Made by a program: the position numbers and the translations under genes. This document shows positions 19,112 to 31,389 of a stretch of DNA of 64,000 bases, one piece after another. Within the stretch, counting starts at the first letter, position 1, and the number at the start of each line of letters is the position of its first letter. Location of the stretch: NCBI RefSeq assembly GCF_001658005.1, contig NZ_CP015986.1:62001-126000 (forward strand), in the 5' to 3' direction. Source of the stretch: Sphingobium sp. EP60837 (GTDB lineage Bacteria; Pseudomonadota; Alphaproteobacteria; Sphingomonadales; Sphingomonadaceae). The notes below the pieces were generated by a model that made no database searches, had not been told where the DNA came from, and saw only the letters and a program-made list of their open reading frames with translations.

Positions 19112-19635
19112 GCCATCACGCGCCAGCGATCGATCCGGGCGCATTGACGCACCACGAAGGGGAAGAGCAGGACCGTCCAGAGCATTTGCGGCGCAACCAG
19201 TTGCAGCTTGATGTTTCCTCCACCGGTGATCCGCGCGAAGAACACTCCACCAGCGATGCAGAAGATAATCCCGGCCGACGCGATTAGCCAGTCCTGCCGG
19301 TAGCTGCGCCACACCATGCGATGTTCGATGGCGTCGATTCCGATCAGCATCACCGTCCACAGGAACATGGCCGAACCGATCGGCTGGCCACTCATGATGT
19401 CATCGAACAGGCCGAGCGGCAGGCCGATCCAGGCGCGCCACAATTCCGGCCGCAACAGTCGCCAGGATAGGAGCAGCAGCAGGCCGAAGGGCGGCATGAC
19501 TGGCGCCTGGGCAATGACCGGCAGAACGGTTATCGCCGATCCCAGCATGACCGCGATGACCGGCGTACCTGTCAGCCGGAAGCGCGACGGATGCCGCCCC
19601 AGCCGCGGAACATGCTGGAGATGTGGGTCGATCAT
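19108..19635 (-). CDS. mreD: Rod-shape determining protein MreD
   Basis: 175 residues, five to six membrane helices, overlapping mreC upstream and mrdA downstream by 4 bases each. Family recognition rests on size, topology and operon position; the segment RAWIGLPLGLFDDIMSGQPIG resembles the conserved MreD region. Inner-membrane partner of MreC and RodA. Confidence 0.9.
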   Translation of the reverse strand: MIDPHLQHVPRLGRHPSRFRLTGTPVIAVMLGSAITVLPVIAQAPVMPPFGLLLLLSWRLLRPELWRAWIGLPLGLFDDIMSGQPIGSAMFLWTVMLIGIDAIEHRMVWRSYRQDWLIASAGIIFCIAGGVFFARITGGGNIKLQLVAPQMLWTVLLFPFVVRQCARIDRWRVMA

Positions 19636-20546
19636 GGCGCGGTGGCGTTCGCCGCCACCTCCGGCAAGGCGCCGTCCGTTGCGGCCGGGTCCGTCCGCGT
19701 CACCGCTTCCTCGAAAGAGCGCTCGACCACGACCGCATCGACCTTGGACGGGTTGGCGAGCGGCACGCCATAGGCGATCTCTCCCGCGATCCGCACAACT
19801 ACCGCCACGGGAATATTGGGCTGGTAAACGCCGCCGACGCCGGAAGTGACGAGAATATCGCCCGGACTGAAAGGATTACGGCCAGCCGCCAAGGAACGGA
19901 TTTCGACCGTCCCGTCGCCAAGCCCGGTCGAGATGGCGGGCACGCTGTCGGTCGCGCGGCGGATCGGCACGATGTTGCTGCTGTCGGTTAGCAGCAGGAC
20001 TTCGGCGGTATTGGGCGTCACGCTGTGGATACGGCCGATCAGCCCTTCTGGCGCGCGCACCGGCATGCCGGGCCGCACGCCCTGCCAACGCCCGGCGTTC
20101 AACCGCGCAAAGCGGCGAGGGCTGGATGAAGAGGAGGAAATGAGCCGCGCCGTCAGTAGGTCGGTCTGATCCTCATCGACCAGCTTCAGCAGCTTCTTGA
20201 GCCGCAGATTTTCCTGCGCGATCGCCTTGGCCTCGATGATTCGGTTGCGGTCTGCCTCGACCTGGTGGCGGAGCGCAATATTCTGCGACCCCGCGCGCCA
20301 ATAAGCGGTCAGCACCTCGTCAAGCGAGCTGGCGCCGCTCACCATATTGCGCAGCCCGAGCGAGGCCGGACGCGAAATCTCCGATGTGGCTGTTCTTATC
20401 GCTGCAAAGCCGGTCGGATCGAAGATCGCGACGGCGATCAGCAGCAGGCCGACAACCGCGCCCGTTACCGCCACCACATAGCTGGCGAACAGGCTATACT
20501 GCGCCTTGCGGTTGTGGCCGGGACGCCGGCTGGGTGGCCGCGCCAT
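19632..20546 (-). CDS. mreC: Rod-shape determining protein MreC
   Basis: 304 residues: a membrane helix at about 20-42, a periplasmic coiled coil (about 85-125, ending ENLRLKKLLKL), then the MreC beta domains with VNAGRWQGVRPGMPV-like sequence, LIGRIHSVTPNTAEVLLLTD and GDILVTSGVGGVYQPNIPV. The C-terminal tail is Ala/Pro-rich. It is 17 bases downstream of mreB. Confidence 0.95.
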   Translation of the reverse strand: MARPPSRRPGHNRKAQYSLFASYVVAVTGAVVGLLLIAVAIFDPTGFAAIRTATSEISRPASLGLRNMVSGASSLDEVLTAYWRAGSQNIALRHQVEADRNRIIEAKAIAQENLRLKKLLKLVDEDQTDLLTARLISSSSSSPRRFARLNAGRWQGVRPGMPVRAPEGLIGRIHSVTPNTAEVLLLTDSSNIVPIRRATDSVPAISTGLGDGTVEIRSLAAGRNPFSPGDILVTSGVGGVYQPNIPVAVVVRIAGEIAYGVPLANPSKVDAVVVERSFEEAVTRTDPAATDGALPEVAANATAP

Positions 20547-20563
20547 TTGATGGTCCCCCGGCC

Positions 20564-21622
<1,059 letters not shown>

Positions 21623-21770
21623 TCAGCCCGCCCTTCCCGGCGACGCGAACCGGGGCGTTCGGAGGTCCCTGCCACGTTCCGGCGTCCCTGTCATCCTCCT
21701 CTGTCGGGAGGCAAAATTTTCGGGGGGCAACGGCTCGCGGAAAGCGCTCGCTTGGGCTAGTCACTAATCA

Positions 21771-23555
21771 ATGTCAATACGCCGCCTGCCCGAACATCTG
21801 GTCAACCGTATCGCTGCCGGTGAAGTGGTTGAAAGACCCGCCAGCGCGCTCAAGGAAATCGTTGAAAATGCGCTGGATGCCGGAGCAGCCCGCATTTCCA
21901 TAAGGTTAAGCAATGGCGGCCTCGACCGGATCGAGGTCAGCGATGACGGCTGCGGCATGGCTCCGGCTGAAATCGCCCTTGCGCTTGAGCGGCATGCCAC
22001 CTCGAAATTGCCGGACGATGCGATCGAAAATGTATCGACGCTCGGCTTTCGCGGCGAAGCGCTCCCTTCCATCGCCAGCGTCGCTCATCTTTCGATTGAT
22101 AGCCGTCCGATGGGCCAGGATGGATGGAACCGGACGATCGACAATGGCGCCCTGGTATCGGAAGGTCCTGCGGCCCTTCCGCCCGGCACCCGCGTCACCG
22201 TCGAGCAACTCTTCGCCCGCGTGCCTGCCCGCCGCAAATTCCTGCGCTCGCCCAAGGCGGAATATGCCGCCTGCCTGGATGTCGTGCGTCGCCTAGCCAT
22301 GGCGCATCCCTTGGTAGCTTTCACCCTCGAACATGACGGCCGCCGCGCGATCGGCGTGCAAGGCGGAGAAGCGCGGGAGGACCGCGTAGCCGCCCTGACC
22401 GACCGGGCGCTCGCGGAAAATCACGTCATCGTCTCCTTGGAGCGTGAGGGGGTCCGCTTGTCCGGCGTCGCCTCGCTGCCCACCTATAATCGGGGCGTCG
22501 GTGATCATCAGTTTCTCTTCGTGAACGGCCGTCCTGTGCGCGACCGCCTGCTTGTGGGCGCGGTGCGCGGCGCTTACGCAGACATGCTGGCGCGGGATCG
22601 CCATCCCGTGGTCGCCCTGTTCCTGGACGTCCCGCCGCTAGAGGTGGATGTCAATGTCCATCCCGCCAAGACGGAGGTGCGTTTCCGCGATCCTGCGCTG
22701 ATTCGCGGCATGATCGTGTCCGGCCTGCGCCGTGCCTTGGATGCGGAAGGCTTCCGTTCGGTGCAGCAGGCGGACCCGGCCGGACTGGCGGCGTGGAAGG
22801 CGGAGCCTGTCTCGCCCACGCCGATCAGCGCCCTGCCGATATTCGAAAGCGCATTTCCATCATCCTACGCCCTAGCGCCCTCATCATCCTTCGCCGACCG
22901 CCGCCCCAGCTTTTCGGCTCCGCCACCGCAGGCCCGGGCCGAGCCTGCCGCCGCGCCCGCACCAGAAAGTGCCAGCTTTCCCTTGGGAGTCGCGCGGGGC
23001 CAGGTCGCACGCACCTATATCGTCGCTGAGGCCGAGGATGGGCTGGTGATCGTCGATCAGCATGCCGCGCATGAGCGGCTCACCCTCGAACGCATGCGTC
23101 GCGCCATGGACGGGCAGGGCGTCGCCGCGCAGGCACTGTTGCTGCCCGAAGTGGTCGAGTTGGATGAACCCGCCTGCGACCGCCTGGAAGCGCGGATCGA
23201 CGAACTGCGCGACTTCGGCCTGGAACTGGAGCGGTTTGGACCCGCCGCCATGCTGGTCCGCGCGACGCCTGCGATGTTGGGGCAGGGCGATGTGCAGGGG
23301 CTTGTTTCCGACCTTGCCGACGACCTCGCCGCCTATGACAGCGCATTATCGCTGAAGGAGAGATTGGACCTGGTCGCCGCCACCATGGCCTGCCACGGCT
23401 CCGTTCGCGCCGGTCGGGTGCTGAGCGTGACCGAGATGAACGCACTGTTGCGCGAAATGGAAATCACCCCCCGCAGCGGCCAGTGCAATCATGGGCGGCC
23501 TACCTGGGTTAAGCTTGGCCATGGCGACATAGAAAAGCTGTTCGGAAGGAAGTGA
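21771..23555 (+). CDS. mutL: DNA mismatch repair protein MutL
   Basis: 594 residues. GHKL ATPase motifs: EIVENALDAGA (motif I), DDGCGM (II), ATSKL and GFRGEALPSIASV (III). Then the transducer domain (FLFVNGRPVRD, VDVNVHPAKTEVRF), a proline/serine linker around 355-400, and the dimerisation domain (VIVDQHAAHERLTLE, MACHGSVRAGR, CNHGRPTWVKL). There is no DQHA-x2-E-x4-E endonuclease arrangement with a complete C-x-H zinc site that I can confirm, so nicking activity is left open. Divergent from mreB. Confidence 0.97.
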   Translation: MSIRRLPEHLVNRIAAGEVVERPASALKEIVENALDAGAARISIRLSNGGLDRIEVSDDGCGMAPAEIALALERHATSKLPDDAIENVSTLGFRGEALPSIASVAHLSIDSRPMGQDGWNRTIDNGALVSEGPAALPPGTRVTVEQLFARVPARRKFLRSPKAEYAACLDVVRRLAMAHPLVAFTLEHDGRRAIGVQGGEAREDRVAALTDRALAENHVIVSLEREGVRLSGVASLPTYNRGVGDHQFLFVNGRPVRDRLLVGAVRGAYADMLARDRHPVVALFLDVPPLEVDVNVHPAKTEVRFRDPALIRGMIVSGLRRALDAEGFRSVQQADPAGLAAWKAEPVSPTPISALPIFESAFPSSYALAPSSSFADRRPSFSAPPPQARAEPAAAPAPESASFPLGVARGQVARTYIVAEAEDGLVIVDQHAAHERLTLERMRRAMDGQGVAAQALLLPEVVELDEPACDRLEARIDELRDFGLELERFGPAAMLVRATPAMLGQGDVQGLVSDLADDLAAYDSALSLKERLDLVAATMACHGSVRAGRVLSVTEMNALLREMEITPRSGQCNHGRPTWVKLGHGDIEKLFGRK

Positions 23556-23557
23556 CG

Positions 23558-24100
23558 ATGCGCGTGACCGCCTGCCTGCTCGCCTTATGCTTCGTGCCCG
23601 CACTGGCCAATGCCCAACCCGCGACAGTCTGCAAAGACGCCCCGCCGCCGCCCGAGCCCTGGACCAGTTGGATGCAGAGCGGAAGCGCAATAGCGGGCGC
23701 TGAGCCCATATCCGCTCCCCGGCTGATTCTGGGGAAGCCGGTCGTGGCAACGCTTCGTCCCGTCGCACAAATCCAGTTCGCCGCGGCCCCTGCCAAGATT
23801 GACGCCAAAAGCCATGGCGGCCTCTTCACCCTGGCGGTTAAAGCGCCTGCCCGCATTGGCGTCGCGCTCTCTGGTCCGGCCTGGGCGGACGTGGTGATCG
23901 GCAGCACATCTCAGCCAGTCGTCGATCATGGCTACGGCCTAGAATGTTCGGGCATCCGCAAGATCGTCTGGTTCGATCTTGAGCCAGGATTGCACATCGT
24001 CCAGATCGCCAACGCACCCACGCGCGAAATGCGCATCATGGCCGCCGACGCTATCGCCAATCGCCCGCTTCCCCGTGCAGACGGGAACGAAGCCTTCTGA
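23558..24100 (+). CDS. Secreted protein of unknown function downstream of mutL
   Basis: 180 residues from ATG 23558 (GGAAGGAAG 6 bases upstream), starting 3 bases after mutL. Signal peptide with cleavage near ANA-QPA, one cysteine pair candidate (Cys after TV and Cys in GLECSG), otherwise beta-rich. I do not recognise the family. Co-transcription with mutL is likely from spacing, but a functional link is not implied. Confidence 0.75.
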   Translation: MRVTACLLALCFVPALANAQPATVCKDAPPPPEPWTSWMQSGSAIAGAEPISAPRLILGKPVVATLRPVAQIQFAAAPAKIDAKSHGGLFTLAVKAPARIGVALSGPAWADVVIGSTSQPVVDHGYGLECSGIRKIVWFDLEPGLHIVQIANAPTREMRIMAADAIANRPLPRADGNEAF

Positions 24101-24103
24101 ATG

Positions 24104-24568
24104 TCAGGCGGGCCGCGTTCGAAAGAGCGCGATTGGCTTCATCGTCATCACCGGCTCGTCATTCTGGTTGATCATTGTCACCCGGGTCCGCACCACGCCC
24201 ATCTCGGGCCGGTTGCGTGACGCCTTGGTCTCGATCACCTCGGACATGCCGCGCAGCGTGTCGCCCGGCCGCACGGGCCTTAGCCAGCGCAGTTCATCCA
24301 CGCCGATCGCACCCAGGCTTGCTTCCTGCCGCCCCTGGACCTTCTGCATTTCGGCGACGAACATCTTCATGAACAGGGCAGTGCTTTGCCAGCCGCTCGC
24401 GGACAGGCTGCCGAAATGCGTGGCCGCTGCTTCCTCGTCGGACAGGTGGAAGGGCTGGGGGTCATATTCCGCGGCGAAGGCGATTATCTCCTCCCGACTT
24501 ACGCTGAGCGGGCCGAAATGAATCGTGTCGCCTACAGACACATCTTCGAAATAGACGACTTCGCTCAT
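24104..24568 (-). CDS. MaoC-like hot-dog dehydratase
   Basis: 154 residues from ATG 24568, chosen for AAGGAG 6 bases upstream. The hot-dog hydratase signature FAAEYDPQPFHLSDEEA carries the catalytic Asp/His pair; RPGDTLRGMSEV and VTMINQNDEPVM are typical of the family. Probably hydrates an enoyl-CoA; substrate unknown. Convergent with the secreted-protein gene. Confidence 0.88.
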   Translation of the reverse strand: MSEVVYFEDVSVGDTIHFGPLSVSREEIIAFAAEYDPQPFHLSDEEAAATHFGSLSASGWQSTALFMKMFVAEMQKVQGRQEASLGAIGVDELRWLRPVRPGDTLRGMSEVIETKASRNRPEMGVVRTRVTMINQNDEPVMTMKPIALFRTRPA

Positions 24569-24615
24569 GACCGGCTCCTTGGTTGGCTGCAACCTAGGAG
24601 TGCCTTACGTTAACG

Positions 24616-25146
24616 TCAATCTTGCGGATCGATCCACTTGCGCAAGCCTTGCCAGACTTGCGCCTTTTTCTCGCGTGAAAGCATCGCATAGGCGCCGCTG
24701 GAGGATGGGAGATCGATGAGCGTCAGTCCTTGCGCAGATCCGATCTGCCGCCGCCCATGTAGCGCTGCAGTTTTACCGTTGAAAGCGACCGCTTCCAGCT
24801 TCGGCAAGCGAGCCACAAAAGCCGACAGGTCCCGCAACTCCGCACCGCGTATCGCACTGTCCAGGCTGCCCTCCCGGTCGGCGCTTTCGATCACGTCCCA
24901 GAGGCCAACCCCGCGCGCCCGCAACTTCTTCAGCCGCCTGGCATAAGGCAGGGCGCGCAGATCCTCGTCCAGCACGCCACCCATCAGCGTCCAAAAGGCG
25001 TTGCCGCGATGGGCATAATATTCGCCCTGCCGTATCGATGCGTCTCCCGGCAGGCTGCCCAGTATCAACAGCCGCGTAGCTTCATCGACGCTCGGCGGGA
25101 AGGCGGCCTTGCGCTGCGCAGGCATTTGGCCGGGGCGCAGCGTCAT
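24616..25146 (-). CDS. DNA glycosylase of the uracil/hypoxanthine type
   Basis: 176 residues. LLILGSLPGDASIRQGEYYAHRGNAFW resembles the N-terminal active-site motif of the MUG/hypoxanthine-DNA glycosylase branch of the UDG superfamily, with GLWDVIESADREGSLDSAI and the C-terminal LPSSSGAY loop. Should excise deaminated bases (hypoxanthine or uracil). It begins 3 bases downstream of ychF and is probably co-transcribed with it. Confidence 0.85.
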   Translation of the reverse strand: MTLRPGQMPAQRKAAFPPSVDEATRLLILGSLPGDASIRQGEYYAHRGNAFWTLMGGVLDEDLRALPYARRLKKLRARGVGLWDVIESADREGSLDSAIRGAELRDLSAFVARLPKLEAVAFNGKTAALHGRRQIGSAQGLTLIDLPSSSGAYAMLSREKKAQVWQGLRKWIDPQD

Positions 25147-25149
25147 GGC

Positions 25150-26250
25150 TCAGACGTTGAACCGGAACAGCATGATGTCGCCATCCTGGGTCACATATTC
25201 CTTGCCTTCCGACCGCCACTTGCCCGCTTCCTTGGCGCCCGCTTCGCCGTTGAACTGGACATAGTCGGCATAGGCCATAGTCTCGGCGCGGATGAAGCCC
25301 TTCTCGAAATCGGTATGGATCGCGCCCGCTGCCTGCGGAGCCTTGGAGCCCCTTGCAACCGTCCAAGCCCGCGCTTCCTTGGGGCCGACGGTGAAAAAGG
25401 TGATGAGGCCCAGCAGTTCGTATCCCGCCCGGATGATGCGCGCCAGACCCGCTTCCTCAAGGCCGAGCGCCTCCAGATATTCCGCCCGTTCCTCGACCGG
25501 CATGGTGATGAGTTCCGCCTCGATCGCAGCGGACACGATTACTGCCTTGGCACCTTCCGCCGCAGCCTTTTCAAACACGCGCGCGGAATGAGCATTGCCT
25601 TCCGCCGCCGCATCTTCCTCGACATTGCAGACATAGAGGACAGGCTTGGCCGTCAGCAGTTGCGCCTGCCGGAAGATCCGTTCCTCCTCATCATCGCCCG
25701 GCTGCGTCAGGCGAGCGGGCTTGCCGTCGCGCAGCAGGTCCAGCGCCTTGCCCAGGACGGACGCAGCAGCCTTGGCTTCCTTGTCCCCTTGCGCCGCCTT
25801 CTTGGCGAAGTTCGGCACACGCTTTTCCAGACTTTCCAGGTCCGCTAGCATCAGCTCGGTCTCAACCGTCTCGGCGTCGGCGATGGGGTCAACCTTGCCC
25901 TCGACATGGGTGATGTCGTCATCCTCAAAGCATCGTAGCACATGGACGATCGCGTCCACTTCGCGGATATTCGCCAGGAACTGGTTGCCCAACCCTTCGC
26001 CCTTGGACGCGCCGCGCACCAGCCCTGCGATATCCACAAAGGCCAGTTGCGTTTCGATGATCTTGGCCGACCCGCCGATCTTCGCGATCGTCTGCAGTCG
26101 CTCGTCGGGCACCGCGACCTGGCCGACATTGGGCTCGATCGTGCAGAAGGGATAGTTCGCCGCCTGCGCCGCCTGCGTTTCGGTCAACGCGTTGAACAGG
26201 GTGGACTTGCCCACATTGGGAAGCCCGACGATACCGCAACGAAAACCCAT
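25150..26250 (-). CDS. ychF: Redox-regulated ribosome-binding ATPase YchF
   Basis: 366 residues, Obg-family: P-loop GLPNVGKST at the N-terminus, DIAGLVRGASKGEGLGNQFL (G3), the NVEE region replacing a canonical NKxD, coiled coil, and the C-terminal TGS domain (LITFFTVGPKEARAWTVARG, IHTDFEKGFIRAE, VQDGDIMLFRF-like end). Length normal. Confidence 0.98.
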   Translation of the reverse strand: MGFRCGIVGLPNVGKSTLFNALTETQAAQAANYPFCTIEPNVGQVAVPDERLQTIAKIGGSAKIIETQLAFVDIAGLVRGASKGEGLGNQFLANIREVDAIVHVLRCFEDDDITHVEGKVDPIADAETVETELMLADLESLEKRVPNFAKKAAQGDKEAKAAASVLGKALDLLRDGKPARLTQPGDDEEERIFRQAQLLTAKPVLYVCNVEEDAAAEGNAHSARVFEKAAAEGAKAVIVSAAIEAELITMPVEERAEYLEALGLEEAGLARIIRAGYELLGLITFFTVGPKEARAWTVARGSKAPQAAGAIHTDFEKGFIRAETMAYADYVQFNGEAGAKEAGKWRSEGKEYVTQDGDIMLFRFNV

Positions 26251-26319
26251 GGATATGCCTTCACGTCAAAATGATGGCCGCGCCGATAGCCTGTTCCGCG
26301 CGCGAAGGCCAGCCTGCGC

Positions 26320-27024
26320 TCAGTGCCGGAAGAAGAGGGTGATCGACGCCACATGGTTCATCCGCTTGGCGCTCCCTTGGTCGATATATTGGTTGAGATA
26401 GCCGATCTCCGTCGTGGACTTGCCCATCAGCTTGATCTCAGCGCCCACGAAGCTGCGCAACTGGTCAAATCCCGCCTTCTGTCCCCAGCCCGTATTGTTG
26501 AGCGCGGCAAATCCCTCCGCATAGGCAAGCGCGTTGATCGCCTCGCCTGCGGGCTTCAGCGGCTTTTCGTAGCGCAGCATCTCCCGCAGCCGCCATCCAA
26601 TGCCGCCGCCATCCGATCGCCACCGCTGCTCCAGCCGGGTTCTTGATGATAGTTCGCCCTGCCAAGGCTTGCCGATCGTCCAGTTGACCTGCTGGAAACT
26701 CCGCTCCTCATTGACGTCACGACCAGCCTGTGTGGGAAGCACGACATGAGCATAGCCCTGATAGACCGATAGGCTTCGCGAAAATTTCCAGCCTACCGCG
26801 CCTCGCAGGATCGTCTGATCAATCCGCGAAACGCCATTGCCGATACGCGGTTGGACTTCGGTGAAATAGATCAGGTCGCCCGTCACTGCGCCCATGGCGG
26901 TCAGGTTCATCCAGACCTGCTCATCCTCCGCCGTAGCAGCTTTCACCGACCCTGGAGCCAGCAAGAATCCTATCATGATGCCAACAGCTGGCGTGAGGGC
27001 GCGGCGAACTCGAAATCTGGGCAT
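26320..27024 (-). CDS. DUF2490-type outer-membrane protein
   Basis: 234 residues. Signal peptide with cleavage near VKA-ATA, then alternating beta-strands with many aromatic residues and RLEQRW/RWRSDGG typical of DUF2490 proteins, ending in ITLFFRH. Predicted outer-membrane barrel, function unknown. It stands alone between ychF and pgm. Confidence 0.8.
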   Translation of the reverse strand: MPRFRVRRALTPAVGIMIGFLLAPGSVKAATAEDEQVWMNLTAMGAVTGDLIYFTEVQPRIGNGVSRIDQTILRGAVGWKFSRSLSVYQGYAHVVLPTQAGRDVNEERSFQQVNWTIGKPWQGELSSRTRLEQRWRSDGGGIGWRLREMLRYEKPLKPAGEAINALAYAEGFAALNNTGWGQKAGFDQLRSFVGAEIKLMGKSTTEIGYLNQYIDQGSAKRMNHVASITLFFRH

Positions 27025-27086
27025 GCTGCGTCGTTAGGTGTTTGGCCTTGCCTAGCCATGTCCCGAACGTAACTTTTCGTGACCGA

Positions 27087-28751
<1,665 letters not shown>

Positions 28752-28978
28752 CTATGGCCCGCCAATGCGACAAGGGGCAATCCGTCCACCGCGCTTTATC
28801 GCGAAGGAACGGCGCTCAGCCGCCAAACTGAGTAAGATCTATGGGCCCCAGTCGAAACGTCATGCCGAACCCAGTTCAGCACCAAAGGTGCCATTGCACC
28901 AGGTTCGCGGGCGGAGCGCATATATGGGATTCGGTATGACGACTCCTCTGCATGTGCAGGACCGCGCATCAGCGCTTC

Positions 28979-29548
28979 CTACTCCGCCAGCCGCAGCGCA
29001 ACCTCATTCATGAACCGCGCATCATCGCCCTTGGCAAGCCATTCGGCCTCGGCTCCGATCGCTCCCAGCATATCGGACAGCGCGTCCATCTCGCTCTTGT
29101 GGTAATTGCCCAGCACATAGCCATGCACCCGGTCCTTATGCCCCGGATGGCCGATGCCGATCCGCACGCGTCGAAAATCCGGGCCGATATGCGCGTCCGT
29201 CGATCGCAGGCCATTATGTCCCGCATTGCCGCCGCCGCGCTTAACCTTCACCTTCATCGGCGCCAGGTCCAGTTCATCGTGGAAGACTGTCACATCCTCT
29301 GGCGTCAGCTTGTAGAAACGCATGGCCTCGCCCACCGACCGGCCGCTTTCGTTCATGAAAGTTGCGGGCTTCAGCAGGATGATCTTCTCAGGGCCGATCC
29401 GGCCTTCCTGGACCCAGCCCTGAAACTGCTTTTTCGCGGGTGAGAAGCAATGCAGGTCGGCGATCACGTCAGCCGCCATGAACCCGACATTATGCCGGTG
29501 CATGGCATATTGGGTGCCAGGATTACCTAGGCCGACCCAGATCTGCAT
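28979..29548 (-). CDS. pth: Peptidyl-tRNA hydrolase
   Basis: 189 residues. WVGLGNPGTQYAMHRHNVGFM (with the catalytic His), LLKPATFMNESGRSV, FHDELDLAPMKVKVKRGGGNAGHNGLRS, and RVRIGIGHPG are all diagnostic. Releases tRNA from stalled peptidyl-tRNA. It follows rplY, the usual bacterial order. Confidence 0.98.
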   Translation of the reverse strand: MQIWVGLGNPGTQYAMHRHNVGFMAADVIADLHCFSPAKKQFQGWVQEGRIGPEKIILLKPATFMNESGRSVGEAMRFYKLTPEDVTVFHDELDLAPMKVKVKRGGGNAGHNGLRSTDAHIGPDFRRVRIGIGHPGHKDRVHGYVLGNYHKSEMDALSDMLGAIGAEAEWLAKGDDARFMNEVALRLAE

Positions 29549-29568
29549 TTGTCAGCCCCAAAAGGACG

Positions 29569-29696
29569 AAACTCCGTCTGTCCTGAGCGGGCATCGAGCG
29601 AAGTCGAAATAGCATATCGAAGGACCGATCTGGTGGACCGATGCTTCGATACGGGTCTTCGACAAGCTCAACCCCTACTCAGCACAAACGGAGTTT
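29569..29696. repeat. REP-like palindromic intergenic element
   Basis: The outer arms AAACTCCGT (29569-29577) and ACGGAGTTT (29688-29696) are perfect inverted repeats, and inside them CTGAGC...GAGCGAAGTCGAA mirrors TTCGACAAGCTC...CTCAGCAC. This is the palindrome type with the TTCGACAAGCTCAG core that is common between genes in sphingomonads. A partial copy (TTTCGAGCGAAGTCG) lies at about 30480-30496. Confidence 0.75.
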
Positions 29697-29719
29697 CTTC
29701 AGATATAGTGGTGAAAGGC

Positions 29720-30334
29720 TTACGCGCCTTCCGCCGGGGTCTCATTGTCGCCCTCGGCACTCTTCAGCGCGGAAGGAGCGACCACGGTTGCCACGGTGAA
29801 GTCCTGCTCGTCATGGGCAGCCTTTGCGCCCTTGGGCAGCTTGACCGCGCCGATGTGGATCGATTCACCAACGTCCAGACCGGTCAGATCGACGACGACA
29901 TCGTCGGGGATCTCGGCCGCATCGACGATCAGTTCGATCTCATGCGCCACGATGTTCAGCACGCCGCCCTTCTTGAGGCCCGGCGAAGCGTCTTCATTCT
30001 CGAAGCGCACCGGAACGTTGACGTGCACGGTGGCATGTTCCGAAACGCGCAGGAAGTCAGCGTGCAGCGGACGATCGGTCACGGGATGGAAAGCGACGTC
30101 CTTCGCCAGGGTGCGAACCTGTGCGCCGCCAACCTCGACCATGACGACCGAGTTGAAGAAGTGGCCGGTGCCGAGCAGCTTGTTGAGGAGCTTTTCCTCG
30201 ACGTGGATCGACTGCGGTTCTTCATTGTTACCATAGATGACGGCGGGTACGCGGCCCTCACGGCGGAGAGCGCGGGAGGCTCCCTTGCCTGCCCGATCGC
30301 GTGCCTCGGCCGACAGCGTAAGCTGCTCGCTCAT
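29720..30334 (-). CDS. rplY: 50S ribosomal protein L25/Ctc
   Basis: 204 residues from ATG 30334. The long Ctc form has an N-terminal 5S rRNA-binding L25 domain ([24 protein letters not shown]) and a C-terminal TL5-like beta domain ([43 protein letters not shown]). The frame is open upstream of 30334 but the sequence there is not L25-like. Confidence 0.97.
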   Translation of the reverse strand: MSEQLTLSAEARDRAGKGASRALRREGRVPAVIYGNNEEPQSIHVEEKLLNKLLGTGHFFNSVVMVEVGGAQVRTLAKDVAFHPVTDRPLHADFLRVSEHATVHVNVPVRFENEDASPGLKKGGVLNIVAHEIELIVDAAEIPDDVVVDLTGLDVGESIHIGAVKLPKGAKAAHDEQDFTVATVVAPSALKSAEGDNETPAEGA

Positions 30335-30510
30335 TGCGTGTCTCCAAAAGCAAATTGATGTAAGCGCCCGCCACGCCTCCAGGGATGACCATGTCGGGAC
30401 CGCGGCCCAATAGCAGAAAAGCGAGAGAAGGCAAGGGCACGCCGCTCTCAACCAACCCGATCCGTCCCCACATCCGTTCGTTTCGAGCGAAGTCGGCAAA
30501 CGGCTGGCGT

Positions 30511-31389
30511 TCACTGCACCCGCGTAACTTTGTAGCCCTTCGCTTCCAGCAACTGGATCAGGTTATCCCGCCCGGTCAAATGCCCAGTGCCCACCGCGAT
30601 GAAGGGCCGCCCTCTCAGCTTCCCTACAACATCGCTCCAGTCCCGATTGCGCGCAATCAGCACCGCTTGCTCCACGACCGGGTCTGGCTTTTCCCCCGCC
30701 TCATCCTCCCGCGCGATTGCCGCCATGTCGCCCTCGAGCCAGGCCCGCATGATGCGTTCATAAAGCGCCTTCATTCGCCGCGCTTCCTCCACCGTCTGCG
30801 CCAGCAACCGCCGCTGTGCGGCTTCGGGCAGCGTATCGAATGCGCCGAACTGCCGCGCCACGGTTTCCAGTCCACCGATAGGCTTGTCCTCCTCCCGGAA
30901 GTCCTTGATCAGCGCGGGCTCGACGCCTTCGTCCCCACTCACATGTAACGACTGCTGGGCCGCGGCCGACAACAGCATCGCCGCCGCCCAGCTTTCATAA
31001 CCGGACAAAAGCTGCGTGCTGGTCCCGCCTTCACCGGCGATCCGCTGAAGTTCATCCCGCTCGTTGACCGGCACTCGCGCTTCCAAAGGGGGCAGGCCAG
31101 GACTACGCCCCATCTTCTCGAACAGCGCCATCGTTCGCGCGCGATCCTGTATCTCAGCCGACTCCAGCACCAGCCGGTCAGACCCGTCGATGGCCGCCCG
31201 CACCTTCTCTGTTCGCCAGGCCACGCCCTTCGGCAGCACATGGATGGTCCCGAATAGCCACCCGTCCAGCCCATGGCCCTGCACGCGCCAAAGCGCCGGG
31301 CCTCTACCTTCCGCAGGGGCTGGGCCGTCGCGTCCACAGGCCGCCACCAGCAGCAGCGCACACAGTCCCAGCCATCGCAGCAAGCTCAC
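30511..31389 (-). CDS. TraB/GumN family lipoprotein (copy 1)
   Basis: 292 residues from GTG 31389, which overlaps the stop of the copy upstream (GTGA). Lipobox LLVAAC, then [24 protein letters not shown] with the GxxH motif, EDxP-like central helices, and the C-terminal [15 protein letters not shown] with the second conserved His. The TraB/GumN/TIKI fold is a metalloprotease-like or haem-binding-related fold; bacterial function is not established. Tandem paralogue of 31386-32300. Confidence 0.9.
   Translation of the reverse strand: MSLLRWLGLCALLLVAACGRDGPAPAEGRGPALWRVQGHGLDGWLFGTIHVLPKGVAWRTEKVRAAIDGSDRLVLESAEIQDRARTMALFEKMGRSPGLPPLEARVPVNERDELQRIAGEGGTSTQLLSGYESWAAAMLLSAAAQQSLHVSGDEGVEPALIKDFREEDKPIGGLETVARQFGAFDTLPEAAQRRLLAQTVEEARRMKALYERIMRAWLEGDMAAIAREDEAGEKPDPVVEQAVLIARNRDWSDVVGKLRGRPFIAVGTGHLTGRDNLIQLLEAKGYKVTRVQ

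Noticed and set aside
19112..19360. N-terminal extension of mrdA
   Set aside because: Lies inside mreD and lacks PBP2 similarity; ATG 19111 with ATGA overlap is the natural start.
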